NCBI GenBank assembly: GCA_022826645.1
Contig: JAJDUM010000057.1
Coordinates: forward strand, 1-47,967
DNA: 47,967 nucleotides
Direction of reading: 5' to 3'
From: Candidatus Poribacteria bacterium
Lineage (GTDB): Bacteria > Poribacteria > WGA-4E > PCPOR2b
Position 1 is the stretch's first letter; each line of letters opens with the position of its first letter. Below the pieces are notes generated by a model. The model made no database searches and was not told where the DNA came from. It saw only the letters and a list, made by a program, of their open reading frames with translations. This document shows, piece after piece, positions 6,638 through 14,940 of the stretch. Made by a program: the position numbers and the translations under genes.

Positions 6638-8065
6638 TTATTGGAGTTGGAACGCATACAACTTCACCGACTGACCTACGAACCGCAAGCGCACCGTTTT
6701 TCCTTGGAGAGCTGAGAGATCTTGTTTGCCATTCCATGTCACGGTCTGGGCTGTGCTATTTCCACCAAGGCGGTCTGCTTCTGCTTCTGCGAAACCTGTC
6801 AACGGCTGCATCGCCTCGTCCAAGATTTCGACCTTGATCCATCCTCTGGCACTGCCGTCCATGTTCACTTCCAAGTGATTCCCTTCAACGGTAAATGGCA
6901 GCGTTGTGAGCGAACCGCCCTGTCCACCGGCATCTTGGGAGACAAAGCCATCGAGCCTTAGACGGGCGCATCCGATAGCTGGACAGTAATCTTCGCCGGT
7001 GACCTTGTCGTGAGGTTGGTCAAAACCGCCGTAATACATCCAGAGTTCGTCACCGATAGGCAACATGCCGACCCCCATATAGATCATCATCGAGTCGAAA
7101 GCGCCATCGGGACCAAGGCGCACGAAAGGTTCGCGCCATCGTGTAAAATTGATTCCGTCACGACTGGCCGCAAGCTGTATGTCTAACGCGTCAGTAGTGT
7201 GGTAGTAAGCGGCGGTGAAGATGAAGTAAGCGTTGTCCGCAAAGGGATACTTTACCGCTGCCGTGTCGTATAACCCACCGCCCCACATATCCGCATCTTC
7301 GGGGTCATCGAAATCAGGTTCTAAGATCTTTTCGGGCACAGGAAAGTTCTCGTAATCTGCGCTTTCTGCACGGCCGATAGCGCGGTAATCAAAAGACCCT
7401 CGCTGTGCTCCCTCCTCTACTTGCAGGTATTCGTTCCAGCGGACATACGCCACATATTTCTGAATGCGATCATCCCAGAAAGCCACATTTCTGGTATCCG
7501 TATACCACGGCATAAGCAGTTTGTCGCAAGCCGTCCAATGGATTCCGTCAGGCGAATACGCGCCAGCGACACTGCCGTAATGCCAAGTCTCTGGCGGATT
7601 TTCGTCGTACCGGAACCGGGCGCCGCCCCCATATACCGATACATAATCGTACTTCCCACCGCCAGAAATGGATTTGAAGCGCCGTTCGGGTTCGGCGGAT
7701 GGATCTTTGAAGATGGTTTCATGCCTGAGCGGGATAATGTTGTTGTTACGGGAGCCTTGGTAGTCGATCAGTCCGAGGTTAGGTCGTTCCCAGTGGATTC
7801 CGTCTGTAGAAGTGGCGTAGCACTCCCGCATGGCGCCATCCTCGCCGTTGGCGGTGTACCACATCTTGTAGACGCCTTCGTCGAGCATCACCGTGGGACA
7901 ACTGCATCCGTGTCGTTCCCACGATTTTTCCGATGTCAGCGCCGGTGCATCGGACCGCATGGCCGGGTTCATGGTGGTGGTAAATCCCTCCTTAGCTTCG
8001 ACAAGGGTGTCGTCGAAGAGGAGTTGTTTTGCTGTCCCCAAGGTTAAAGGGTTAGATTGAGACAT
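6638..8065 (-). CDS. five-bladed beta-propeller glycoside hydrolase-like protein (GH32/GH43/GH130 clan type)
   Basis: Repeated propeller segments are visible: VYKMWYTANGED with CYATSTDGIHWERPNLGL, GAYSPDGIHWTACDKLL, YVAYVRW, LAASRDGINFTRWREPFV and ELWMYYGGFDQPH. The 'S-x-DGI-W' pattern is typical of sucrase-like and mannosidase-like propellers. A C-terminal beta-sandwich of about 100 residues (GWIKVEILDEAMQPL... GKTVRLRFVG) resembles the C-terminal module of GH32-like proteins. The ATG at 8065 is chosen because AGGAG lies 7 bases before it; an ATG five codons upstream overlaps that site. The intergenic region upstream has been invaded by mobile DNA (8087-9111). Substrate unknown. Confidence 0.75.
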   Translation of the reverse strand: MSQSNPLTLGTAKQLLFDDTLVEAKEGFTTTMNPAMRSDAPALTSEKSWERHGCSCPTVMLDEGVYKMWYTANGEDGAMRECYATSTDGIHWERPNLGLIDYQGSRNNNIIPLRHETIFKDPSAEPERRFKSISGGGKYDYVSVYGGGARFRYDENPPETWHYGSVAGAYSPDGIHWTACDKLLMPWYTDTRNVAFWDDRIQKYVAYVRWNEYLQVEEGAQRGSFDYRAIGRAESADYENFPVPEKILEPDFDDPEDADMWGGGLYDTAAVKYPFADNAYFIFTAAYYHTTDALDIQLAASRDGINFTRWREPFVRLGPDGAFDSMMIYMGVGMLPIGDELWMYYGGFDQPHDKVTGEDYCPAIGCARLRLDGFVSQDAGGQGGSLTTLPFTVEGNHLEVNMDGSARGWIKVEILDEAMQPLTGFAEAEADRLGGNSTAQTVTWNGKQDLSALQGKTVRLRFVGQSVKLYAFQLQ

Positions 8066-8089
8066 ATAGTTTCTCCTCATTCCAAACTA

Positions 8090-8215
8090 ACAGGACTGAC
8101 GCAAAACCACCCGTAGGCGGGGTATCCCCGATAAATCCCCGACACATCGTCCGTTCCGAGACCAGGGGGACAGTCGGGATTCAAAGGAACTTGCCCCGCA
8201 GCTGCGTAAGTCCTA
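8090..8215. repeat. MITE-A copy 1 (126 bp)
   Basis: It begins ACAGGACTGACGCA and ends TGCGTAAGTCCTA, an imperfect inverted repeat. It differs from the copy at 8982-9107 at about eight of 126 positions, mostly near the right end. Alone it has no target duplication, because its right end abuts the toxin gene. It forms the left end of the larger 8091-8976 element. The short minus-strand frame across it is not a gene. Confidence 0.75.
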
Positions 8216-8219
8216 CTTT

Positions 8220-8627
8220 TTAGCCAAATTGTGTAAGAAAGTCTGCTGCTGTGACAATAAGGATGCCTTGATAGCTGCCAAGTGGCAACAGATGACGGCG
8301 ATCGCCGGTCACAATGTAGGTCGCCTCCCCTACAACGGCACATTCAATTACTTTATCGTCCTCCGAATCGGCGGGGATGGCTTTAAGCGTGTTGGTGATC
8401 TTGACTACCCCCAAGAAACCAAGGAGATCCGCAATGATATCGGTAGTTTCGGACGGTGAAAAGTTGAGTTTAGTCGTTAATTTCTCCCCTAATTCGTCCA
8501 GTATTTCAGAACAGGTCAATCCTTCAATGCTGCTGTGCCGTGCGAGTTCAAGACAGTGATAAGGACTGCCCCTCCAACCGATGCCCGACAACAGAATGTT
8601 TGTATCGTAAACGGCTATTGGCTGCAT
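8220..8627 (-). CDS. PIN-domain toxin, putative ribonuclease
   Basis: The 135-residue protein is a PIN domain of the 'putative toxin component, PIN family' (COG1569-like) type. Acidic metal-binding residues are visible: Asp8 in YDTNILLSG, Glu41 in CSEILDEL, Asp90/91 in SEDDKVIECA and Asp109 in TGDRRHL, spaced as in PIN nucleases. The family acts as Mg2+-dependent RNases, usually neutralised by a partner encoded upstream. Its start overlaps the antitoxin gene by 13 bp, so translation is coupled. It lies 4 bp from the inner end of MITE-A copy 1 and is carried inside the 886-bp inverted-repeat unit. Confidence 0.88.
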   Translation of the reverse strand: MQPIAVYDTNILLSGIGWRGSPYHCLELARHSSIEGLTCSEILDELGEKLTTKLNFSPSETTDIIADLLGFLGVVKITNTLKAIPADSEDDKVIECAVVGEATYIVTGDRRHLLPLGSYQGILIVTAADFLTQFG

Positions 8628-8872
8628 TCACGATCCTCGTGGATGAGGTCATCAACAAAATTTTCGCGCTCCGCTTCGGTCATCGTATCCCAATCTAACC
8701 CCCGGTCCACACATAACTGCCGAAATTGTGTTTCAGCACGATCTATACGTGCCTCTCGATTGGCTGCTGCCTGCTCTGCAATGGCGAGTAATAATGCTCG
8801 TCTTTCTTCTGCTGGCATCTGTTGAACAAAACCAACGACCTGATCAGTTGTTAATTCAACGGTTAAATTCAT
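8615..8872 (-). CDS. antitoxin partner of the PIN toxin, 85 aa
   Basis: This small acidic protein has a mostly helical pattern: LTTDQVVGFVQQMPAEERRALLLAIAEQAAANREARIDRAE. 'LTxDQVVxFVxQMPxxERRxLL' resembles antitoxin-type proteins encoded with PIN toxins; no classical DNA-binding fold can be named with certainty. A good ribosome-binding site (AAAGGAGAGG) precedes the start. The gene overlaps the downstream toxin by 13 bp. The upstream DNA holds a short CAGATT-tccc-AATCTG stem (about 8910-8925), a possible autoregulatory operator. Confidence 0.75.
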   Translation of the reverse strand: MNLTVELTTDQVVGFVQQMPAEERRALLLAIAEQAAANREARIDRAETQFRQLCVDRGLDWDTMTEAERENFVDDLIHEDRECSQ

Positions 8873-8981
8873 TTCAATCCTCTCCTTTGATTTTCTTTAG
8901 GAGTTGTGCAGTTGACATAACGTGGCACAGATTTCCCAATCTGCATTCATTACAACCTGCAGTGCGTCAGTCCTGGCTAAG

Positions 8982-9107
8982 ACAGGACTGATGCAAAACC
9001 ACCCGTAGGCGGGGTATCCCCGATGAATCCCCGACACATCGTCCGTTCCGAGACCAGGGGGACAGTCGGGATTCAAAGGAACTTACCCCGCAAGTCCATC
9101 AGTCCTA
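8982..9107. repeat. MITE-A copy 2 (126 bp) with TAAG target duplication
   Basis: The ends are ACAGGACTGATGCA and the roughly complementary CCATCAGTCCTA. TAAG flanks both sides (8978-8981 and 9108-9111). It is nearly identical to copy 1, so insertion or duplication is recent. It lies directly beside the right end of the toxin-antitoxin unit. No coding capacity. Confidence 0.75.
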
Positions 9108-9113
9108 TAAGAA

Positions 9114-10697
9114 CTAAATTCCAGAGTATTCGTGGGGGCCCAGATCCGCATCCTGTCCCCGATGAAAATGCTTGCCCATCAGGTAATTGATTTCCAGCTC
9201 GACATCGCGGATATAGCATTCTGGGATTATGTCCGCATCGCGCTCCAGCAGCGTGACTTCGAGCGTATTGTCGCCGTTTTGGGGCCAATGCGCTTCGTCC
9301 AGTCGGTAAATGAACCAGTAACCCGACCCGGTGCGGTAGCGCGGCGCACTCATCCGGTACATCTCGTTCAGTTTTCGGAGCAGTTCATCTGGCAGATCTA
9401 CTCCATTCAGTCGAAAGCAGAGACTATCCAGTTCTGTGGTATTCATGATCCGCACACGGAGGAGGACTTCGTGGATGCGTCCAACCTGATTCCAACGAGG
9501 CAGATCGTCGCTGATCTTAAATTTCACCTCTGTGGGACGGTTGACCGCCAGTCCCGCCGGCAGTGACATAACGATGCCGGGTTCCGTGGGCGGCTTGGGA
9601 TAGCGCCCCGTTTCCGTCGGAACATAGTAGTACTTGTCCTTGGGTGCCATCACCTCCGGATACGGCAACTCCCGCAGCTTTTCGTAGAAGTCCGCTTGGT
9701 AGGGCCAATTGCCGAACCAATGTGCAAGATAGAGCCCGTCAACGCCTTGCGCCCAGTAGTTACAAGCGGTGGCACGAACCATTTCAATGGTGGCTTCTCC
9801 TAAGCGGTCAGAGTCTACATGGCTCTGAATGGCGGCGTGAACGCGACAATTCGTCCCTTCAGCGGCTTCGACCAGCGGACGAAAATCGACTGTTGAGTCC
9901 ACCAGTTCCGGTCCCGAAAACGTCTGCCCAATAACGACATCTACGATGCCCTGCTCCATCCAATCGCGCACGTCCATACCGACCTCTAAGCACCCTTCGA
10001 GGCTTGCGGGGATACGGATCGCTAATTCGCGGTCTGCGCCGCTCCCCTTGAGGGCTTCATATACCCGTCGAACCCACGCAGTCATAATCTCACGCCCCGC
10101 TTCGACCTCGTCCGGATGAAAGTAATACGGGGTGTAATTCAGTTGCAGTTCAAAACCGTCGATTGAATAGTTGTTCACGGTCTCCTCAATGAGCGCAAAC
10201 CGTTCCTCGCGCACCTCCTCGTGCTTGAAGTCGAGGCAGGTCAGTCCGGGAAAGTCGGCATCCAGATCGCCGTGTGCACCAATCTCCAGGTGTGGGTTGT
10301 CGAAACGGAAGTTAGAGCAGCGCACATCTTGGTCGCGGGGAGCTCGTCCTTGTTGTACCAGAAGGGTGGGGTAGATCCGCATTCCCTTTGCGTGGGCGCG
10401 GTCACAGACGACCCGTAACGGATCATTGCCCGATTCGATCAGGTCCTTGGCGTTCTGATGGGCACGTCGAAAGATGATGTGGGGCCATTTATCGACGTTA
10501 TGCCCCCACAACTCGCCAACCTTTGTATCGTGCAGGACTGTGCGTCCATCCCCCAAGCAGAACATAAGTGTATCCACGGGAGTACCGACCAACTCGTCGA
10601 CCGCTGCCTCATACTCCTCTTTCTGCATCGGTGGCTCGTACATATAGATGAGCGGATGGCGTCCGTCGTGATAGAACATGATACGTGATTGTGGCAT
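9114..10697 (-). CDS. GHL-type (TIM-barrel) putative glycoside hydrolase, divergent paralogue 2
   Basis: The 527-residue protein has a TIM-barrel fold resembling the proteins at 4999 and 43544, with shared landmarks: MRIYPTLLVQ, a YSIDGFELQLNYTPYY strand, IRIPASLEGCLEVGMDVRDWMEQGIVDVVIG and YWAQGVDGLYLAHWFGNWPY. The ELDFAR motif of the other two is ELQLNY here, so the acidic residue after Leu is missing and the activity may differ or be lost. The C-terminal 150 residues are beta-rich. The start at 10697 is preferred over a TTG ten codons upstream because AAAGGAA lies 6 bases before it. It belongs to the minus-strand catabolic operon. Confidence 0.7.
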   Translation of the reverse strand: MPQSRIMFYHDGRHPLIYMYEPPMQKEEYEAAVDELVGTPVDTLMFCLGDGRTVLHDTKVGELWGHNVDKWPHIIFRRAHQNAKDLIESGNDPLRVVCDRAHAKGMRIYPTLLVQQGRAPRDQDVRCSNFRFDNPHLEIGAHGDLDADFPGLTCLDFKHEEVREERFALIEETVNNYSIDGFELQLNYTPYYFHPDEVEAGREIMTAWVRRVYEALKGSGADRELAIRIPASLEGCLEVGMDVRDWMEQGIVDVVIGQTFSGPELVDSTVDFRPLVEAAEGTNCRVHAAIQSHVDSDRLGEATIEMVRATACNYWAQGVDGLYLAHWFGNWPYQADFYEKLRELPYPEVMAPKDKYYYVPTETGRYPKPPTEPGIVMSLPAGLAVNRPTEVKFKISDDLPRWNQVGRIHEVLLRVRIMNTTELDSLCFRLNGVDLPDELLRKLNEMYRMSAPRYRTGSGYWFIYRLDEAHWPQNGDNTLEVTLLERDADIIPECYIRDVELEINYLMGKHFHRGQDADLGPHEYSGI

Positions 10698-10766
10698 GGT
10701 AGTTTCCTTTCGGGTACACGGTGTCAATTGAGAGTTAGCGGGGATTGAGTTGGTTCAGTAACAGAG

Positions 10767-11813
10767 TCAGTCTGGAAACTGTGTCCCCTTGCGTGCTTCG
10801 GACATTACGCGAATTGTCTCACGGGTTGTCGCCGGATCGACCGGCGGCGGTCCGTCGTTGCGAATGGCGTCGTAAAGCTGATCATAGAACGATGAACCTG
10901 ACGGTGCTTTGGGTTCAAATTCCATTGTCTCGAATTCGATCTCATCGCCGCCCTCGACGCCATAACTGCGACCAGTTGCCAGGGGTCTGTCAACTGATTT
11001 GAGCGGTGCTAGCTCGTCCTTCACATACTGTAGCACTGCCGGTCCCCCACCTGTAACGGTCAACGTGCCGCGTGTGCCCATGAGCGTCCACGAAGGCAGG
11101 GAGGCTGCACATGCGCTTGTGAGTTCCAGATCTATCACCCGACCATTTTCGCCGCGCATTACCACTTTGAGGTGATCTTCTGTATCGCCCGGTTGGAGGA
11201 TCTGCTGAAGGTCTCCGAAAATGTCCACGATGGGCGATTCCATGAGGAGGACACACTGATCGACGACGTGTACGCCGTTGTTGTTGAGCAGTCCGCCCCC
11301 GTATTTCTGCAATGTCTGCCAATCGTTACGACGACGATAACCGTAACCACCTGAACGGATAAAGAAGACATGCCCTAAGCGTTCATCCTTCAGCATCTGC
11401 TGGATAAAAAGAAAGTCTTCGCCCCACCGACGACTCTGATGGACAGTCAGGATCTTGCCCGCATTCTCGGCGGCGACAAGCATACGGTCTGCGTCTTCCA
11501 GAGCGGTCGCCATCGGCTTTTCGGTCAGGACGTGTCGCCCGGTTTCGAGTGCAGCGATCGAGTGGTTCGCGTGATCTGCCGATGCGGTCGCAACGACGAT
11601 AAGTTCAGCATCGCAGCCCTTTAGCAGAGAATCGAGATTATCGAACGGTTGCGCTCCGGCTTCTTCCTTTGCCTGTTGTTGGCGGTCGGGGTCGGGGTCA
11701 GCGACAGCAACCACATCAAAATCCTCGCGCCCCTGCATTGTACGGACGTGGATATTCCAGCCAGCACGACCCAGACCAATTACGGCAGCGCGAATGGGTG
11801 TAGACGGGGTCAT
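10767..11813 (-). CDS. Gfo/Idh/MocA-family oxidoreductase
   Basis: The N-terminal Rossmann fold has the nucleotide motif GLGRAGW (residues 13-19) and the family's EKP signature (98-100, LTEKPMATAL), followed by the alpha/beta substrate domain with GGGLLNNNGVHVVDQ (active-site histidine region). The 348-residue length is normal for the family. These enzymes use NAD(P) to oxidise or reduce sugars, inositols and sugar acids. The start follows GAGGAGG at a usual distance. Neighbouring enolase-superfamily and glycosidase-like genes suggest sugar or sugar-acid catabolism; the exact substrate cannot be read. Confidence 0.9.
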   Translation of the reverse strand: MTPSTPIRAAVIGLGRAGWNIHVRTMQGREDFDVVAVADPDPDRQQQAKEEAGAQPFDNLDSLLKGCDAELIVVATASADHANHSIAALETGRHVLTEKPMATALEDADRMLVAAENAGKILTVHQSRRWGEDFLFIQQMLKDERLGHVFFIRSGGYGYRRRNDWQTLQKYGGGLLNNNGVHVVDQCVLLMESPIVDIFGDLQQILQPGDTEDHLKVVMRGENGRVIDLELTSACAASLPSWTLMGTRGTLTVTGGGPAVLQYVKDELAPLKSVDRPLATGRSYGVEGGDEIEFETMEFEPKAPSGSSFYDQLYDAIRNDGPPPVDPATTRETIRVMSEARKGTQFPD

Positions 11814-11904
11814 CCGGTGAGACCTCCTCTGTTCGGGTTATACGGATTGGGGTATTAGTTTCTATTCTGCCGGGAGCCGTTCAGCGATTTCTTAAATCGT
11901 GATT

Positions 11905-12945
11905 CTATGAACGGAGTGTGTACTGTTGTACCGCATCCTCATCAAGTTCTACCCCCAACCCCGGCTTGTCCGGGACTATTGCATATCCATCTTGGACCAA
12001 AGGGTCGGCAAGCAAACTATGCTCATGGACAAAATTACCGCATAGATCGCTGCCCAAGGTGCAGTTGGGCGTCGCGGCTGAGGCGTGGAGACGGAAAACA
12101 TCGAAGATTCCAAGGTCAACGTTAGACGCTTGCCATACAGGAATATCGGCGGCACCCGCAATCCGTGCCATATCCAGAAAGCCCCAGTCCGAAGGTGCGA
12201 CATTAATCCCGTCTACAGCCTCCAGATACACCATTTCAATGACTTGACGTGGATTCTGGAGATGGGGTGCAATCAGAATCGAGGTCTCTTCCTTGAGTCG
12301 TCGGTAATCTTCTATATTGTCTTTAGGGATAGGGTCTTCAAAGACAATATCGTACGCTTCAATTTCATGTGCCAACGTCAATGCTTGCTCGACAGTGTGA
12401 AAGCGGTGACCGGGATCCAGAACGATGCGTAGTGGGGGCGCTGCTTCGTGCATGGCGTGTACCCGATCTGCCACATTTCCGTCGTCGATAGTGCATTTGA
12501 TCTTGATGCCGTGGAATCCCAATTCGGATGCCCGTTTGGCAGCAGCGGCTGATGCCTCCGGACCCATCCGCGCGATCCAGTAATCGACGAGTACACGATC
12601 CTGAAATTTGCCACCGAAGATACGATACAAGGGTGAACCAGTTGCTTTACCGATTAGGTCCAGCAAGGCGATATCGTATCCACCGCCCCCCAAATTACGC
12701 GGCTCAAAATCGAGTGGGTCCTTACCGATTAAATCTGGAGGCTGCTCATCACGGTCGCCGAAATAGGGTCCGCTCATGCCGAGCCCGGTAATCCCCTCGT
12801 CGGTATGGATACGCAGCACATCCTGTCTTCTCTCCCCAAGTGGCGCGGGATAAGATTCGGTCAACTCCTCGTATTCGGGCGGTGGCAGAATTCCGGGCAG
12901 AAACGGTACACAGACTACAGTGCGTTCCAGCTGCGTGATTTTCAT
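11905..12945 (-). CDS. enolase-superfamily (mandelate racemase/muconate lactonizing type) enzyme
   Basis: The 346-residue protein has the N-terminal capping domain (residues 1-115) and the C-terminal barrel. The K-x-K base motif is at 148-150 (GIKIKC), and metal ligands Asp177 (VLDPGH) and Glu203 (VFEDPI) are visible. The third metal-ligand position, usually Glu or Asp, reads APHLQNP, suggesting His228 or an unusual site. Members abstract a proton alpha to a carboxylate, as in sugar-acid dehydratases or epimerases. The ATG at 12945 is chosen over an upstream start because AAGGAAAA precedes it and the fold begins there. Confidence 0.85.
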   Translation of the reverse strand: MKITQLERTVVCVPFLPGILPPPEYEELTESYPAPLGERRQDVLRIHTDEGITGLGMSGPYFGDRDEQPPDLIGKDPLDFEPRNLGGGGYDIALLDLIGKATGSPLYRIFGGKFQDRVLVDYWIARMGPEASAAAAKRASELGFHGIKIKCTIDDGNVADRVHAMHEAAPPLRIVLDPGHRFHTVEQALTLAHEIEAYDIVFEDPIPKDNIEDYRRLKEETSILIAPHLQNPRQVIEMVYLEAVDGINVAPSDWGFLDMARIAGAADIPVWQASNVDLGIFDVFRLHASAATPNCTLGSDLCGNFVHEHSLLADPLVQDGYAIVPDKPGLGVELDEDAVQQYTLRS

Positions 12946-13067
12946 CTGCTTTTTTCCTTGATCGTCGGGCAAAACTGAAAGTGGGAAGATGTGACGGTGA
13001 GAAAGCCAGCAGAGATTTTTTTCTCGCTTGCTCGCTTTCTCACCCACCCACCTGCTCGGTTTTCCGT

Positions 13068-13973
13068 TCAGTTGTCCCAACGGCTCGGATTAATTCCGGG
13101 CGCGTCGGTCGTCATCCCATCCGGCTTGTGTTCAAGTTTCCAAGTGTCTCCGGTGGTATTGAGGCTCTGCAAGAAAGGCTTAGCTTGTTCCGGTGCAGCA
13201 GCGACCAATTCCGGGTCCCACTCCTTCATCGGTTGAATTGGTCCCGCCCAAGCCGGTCGATAACCGAATTGAATCAACTCTCTTGGTGAAGTGTCCGTAT
13301 TCGGGTGCGTGGCATGGAACATAGTGCTTGGAATGATGACCGCCGATCCGGCTTTCAGGCAGAGGGTGAGCTCTTCCGGATGGGACTTGTAGCGCACGTA
13401 AGGGCTTGCTTGGGCGTGGAAGGAGAGATGGCTCCGCGGGATCAACCGAAACGGTGCGCGTTTTGGGACAAGGTCGTCAAGGTAGTAGAGAATCCGCAGC
13501 AACCGTGGGGAACTACCTTCGTAGTCGAAGATCGATGAGCCGTGGGGTTGACCGTCGGTGTGCACCGAGATCCCAGGTGAACCGGGATGCGTGCGCTGAA
13601 AGAAACCACGCGTGAATACGATGTCGGGCCCCATCAGCTCTGTGAGAAACTCAATCGTCGGTGGATGTCCAATCAGCTCCGCTGTTGTACGACTGTACCA
13701 TTGCGGTTGTATGGCTCCCGTGGTTTGGTACTCGCTATACGGTTTTGGCCTCATAGGAACGTCCGCGAGCTCTGCTTTGAGTTTTGCGATAAGTTCCGCG
13801 TCTAACACGTCGGGCAACACAACATAGCCTTCCACCTCGAAATGGCGGATTCGCTGTGCCATAGTGAACGAACTGAAATCTGTCTCATCAATGTTCATGA
13901 AGTCAATGACTTCGTCGGGGTGGATTTCAGGGATAATAGTAGTTTGCTGTTCAGGAGTAGTGGTCTCTTGCAT
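13068..13973 (-). CDS. phytanoyl-CoA dioxygenase (PhyH) family protein
   Basis: The 301-residue protein has the family's N-terminal helix FEVEGYVVLPDVL, the HxD iron motif (VHTDGQPHGS, about residue 137), a YYLDDLVPKRAPFRLIPRSH core strand and a distal His (STMFHATHPN), then an Arg (SPRELIQFGYRP) for 2-oxoglutarate. It therefore has the non-haem Fe(II)/2OG dioxygenase facial triad. Substrates vary widely in bacteria. A perfect AAGGAGG site precedes the start. It may modify an organic acid or glycan handled by this operon, but that is inference. PhyH-like genes recur in this window at 35153 and 36124. Confidence 0.88.
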   Translation of the reverse strand: MQETTTPEQQTTIIPEIHPDEVIDFMNIDETDFSSFTMAQRIRHFEVEGYVVLPDVLDAELIAKLKAELADVPMRPKPYSEYQTTGAIQPQWYSRTTAELIGHPPTIEFLTELMGPDIVFTRGFFQRTHPGSPGISVHTDGQPHGSSIFDYEGSSPRLLRILYYLDDLVPKRAPFRLIPRSHLSFHAQASPYVRYKSHPEELTLCLKAGSAVIIPSTMFHATHPNTDTSPRELIQFGYRPAWAGPIQPMKEWDPELVAAAPEQAKPFLQSLNTTGDTWKLEHKPDGMTTDAPGINPSRWDN

Positions 13974-14037
13974 GGGTTCCTCCTTATAAATTTGAAGCGT
14001 TCTGGTAAGGTCCGATAGTTACTTGATTGAACGTTGA

Positions 14038-14871
14038 TTATGACCAGACAAAAATCTCATCATCGTCCGGGGACATGGCAAAGAAGATTGCGAGTACAGC
14101 CCGCGGTCGATCGCCTACAACAAAAGGCACTTCGTGAATGTTTTCGGAATAGAAAAAGTAGAGGTCGCCCGGTTCTAATTGGACCTGCGTGCGGGCGATA
14201 TCGTGATCGACGACGTATTCTCGGAAGGCATCGTTTGCACGTGCCTCCTGCACGGCATCCGACCAGGTGCAGTTGTATAGAAAGGGTTCGCCGCTCTCTC
14301 CCGCGTCATTAGAGTTTTGGAAGCAGAGCACACCGGCGAATTGATGTTGAAATCGAGAAACAGAGTAAGTGAACAGTTTTGATCGCTTCGCTACGGAATC
14401 GTAATGGGGACCGTGTCCCAGCCCGTCGTGGTAGATGCGGAAGATGGCGGGACCGTAAAGGCTGCCATCCGGCTCCCGCGCTGTCATCACATTCTTGCCC
14501 GGTGCGAGCTTGGACAGGTTATCGTACATGGTCTTCACCGGATCGTCGTACCCATCGAACAGGACGTTGAACAGTTCATGCGTTCCAGCGGAGTGGGCAA
14601 AAAACTCCTCACGGTTGGAATTGTACCGTCCCAAACTGGTGCCGATGTCCACGCGGTGGGGTTTTCCTTCTCCGACTTTGTGCGGGTCGTACATCAGCTC
14701 GCGCTCATAGAATCGTTGTATAAGTTCCGCACAATGGTTGGGATTGTAGGCTTGCCGCAGTAGGACGGCTGGCATCTCGCCAGCTGCAAGCGCCATAAGC
14801 GGTTGCGGATGCTGTTCCAGTATGTCTGTTAGATCGCCTTCAACGGGTGTCCATGGCTGGGGTTCTGTCAT
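14038..14871 (-). CDS. 2OG-Fe(II) oxygenase, prolyl-hydroxylase-like
   Basis: The iron-binding HxD is visible as GHGPHYDSVAK, followed by a double-stranded beta-helix with FAGVLCFQNSNDAGESGEPFLYN, a distal His (ENIHEVPFVVGD) and an Arg (RPRAVLAIFFAMS) in the usual order. It is unlike the PhyH proteins and closer to 2OG-Fe(II) hydroxylases of the P4H type. The start at 14871 (MTEPQ) follows AAGGAT; a start 18 codons upstream has no better site. The substrate is unknown. It is co-directional with the PhyH gene, 64 bp downstream. Confidence 0.75.
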   Translation of the reverse strand: MTEPQPWTPVEGDLTDILEQHPQPLMALAAGEMPAVLLRQAYNPNHCAELIQRFYERELMYDPHKVGEGKPHRVDIGTSLGRYNSNREEFFAHSAGTHELFNVLFDGYDDPVKTMYDNLSKLAPGKNVMTAREPDGSLYGPAIFRIYHDGLGHGPHYDSVAKRSKLFTYSVSRFQHQFAGVLCFQNSNDAGESGEPFLYNCTWSDAVQEARANDAFREYVVDHDIARTQVQLEPGDLYFFYSENIHEVPFVVGDRPRAVLAIFFAMSPDDDEIFVWS

Positions 14872-14940
14872 GATTGGGTTATCCTTCCGAAGGATGGTAA
14901 ATAAGGTTGTCGCTGAGAAAGTCAATTTGGAAGCACACGG

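Larger units (their letters stand above)
8091..8976. mobile_element. 886-bp unit with 13-bp perfect inverted ends carrying a toxin-antitoxin pair
   Basis: CAGGACTGACGCA (8091-8103) is the exact reverse complement of 8963-8975. CTAA stands directly outside both ends (8087-8090 and 8977-8980), as expected for a 4-bp target duplication. The left 126 bp is a MITE; the rest is the PIN toxin and antitoxin genes with their promoter region. There is no transposase, so it would be mobilised in trans. The CTAA target fits the YTAR preference known for IS5-group elements, but no parent element is seen here, so the family is inference. Confidence 0.65.

Noticed and set aside
8090..9107. Composite transposon made of two MITE-A copies around the TA genes
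   Set aside because: The outer flanks of the two copies do not match (ACTA and TAAG), whereas the ends at 8091 and 8976 share CTAA.
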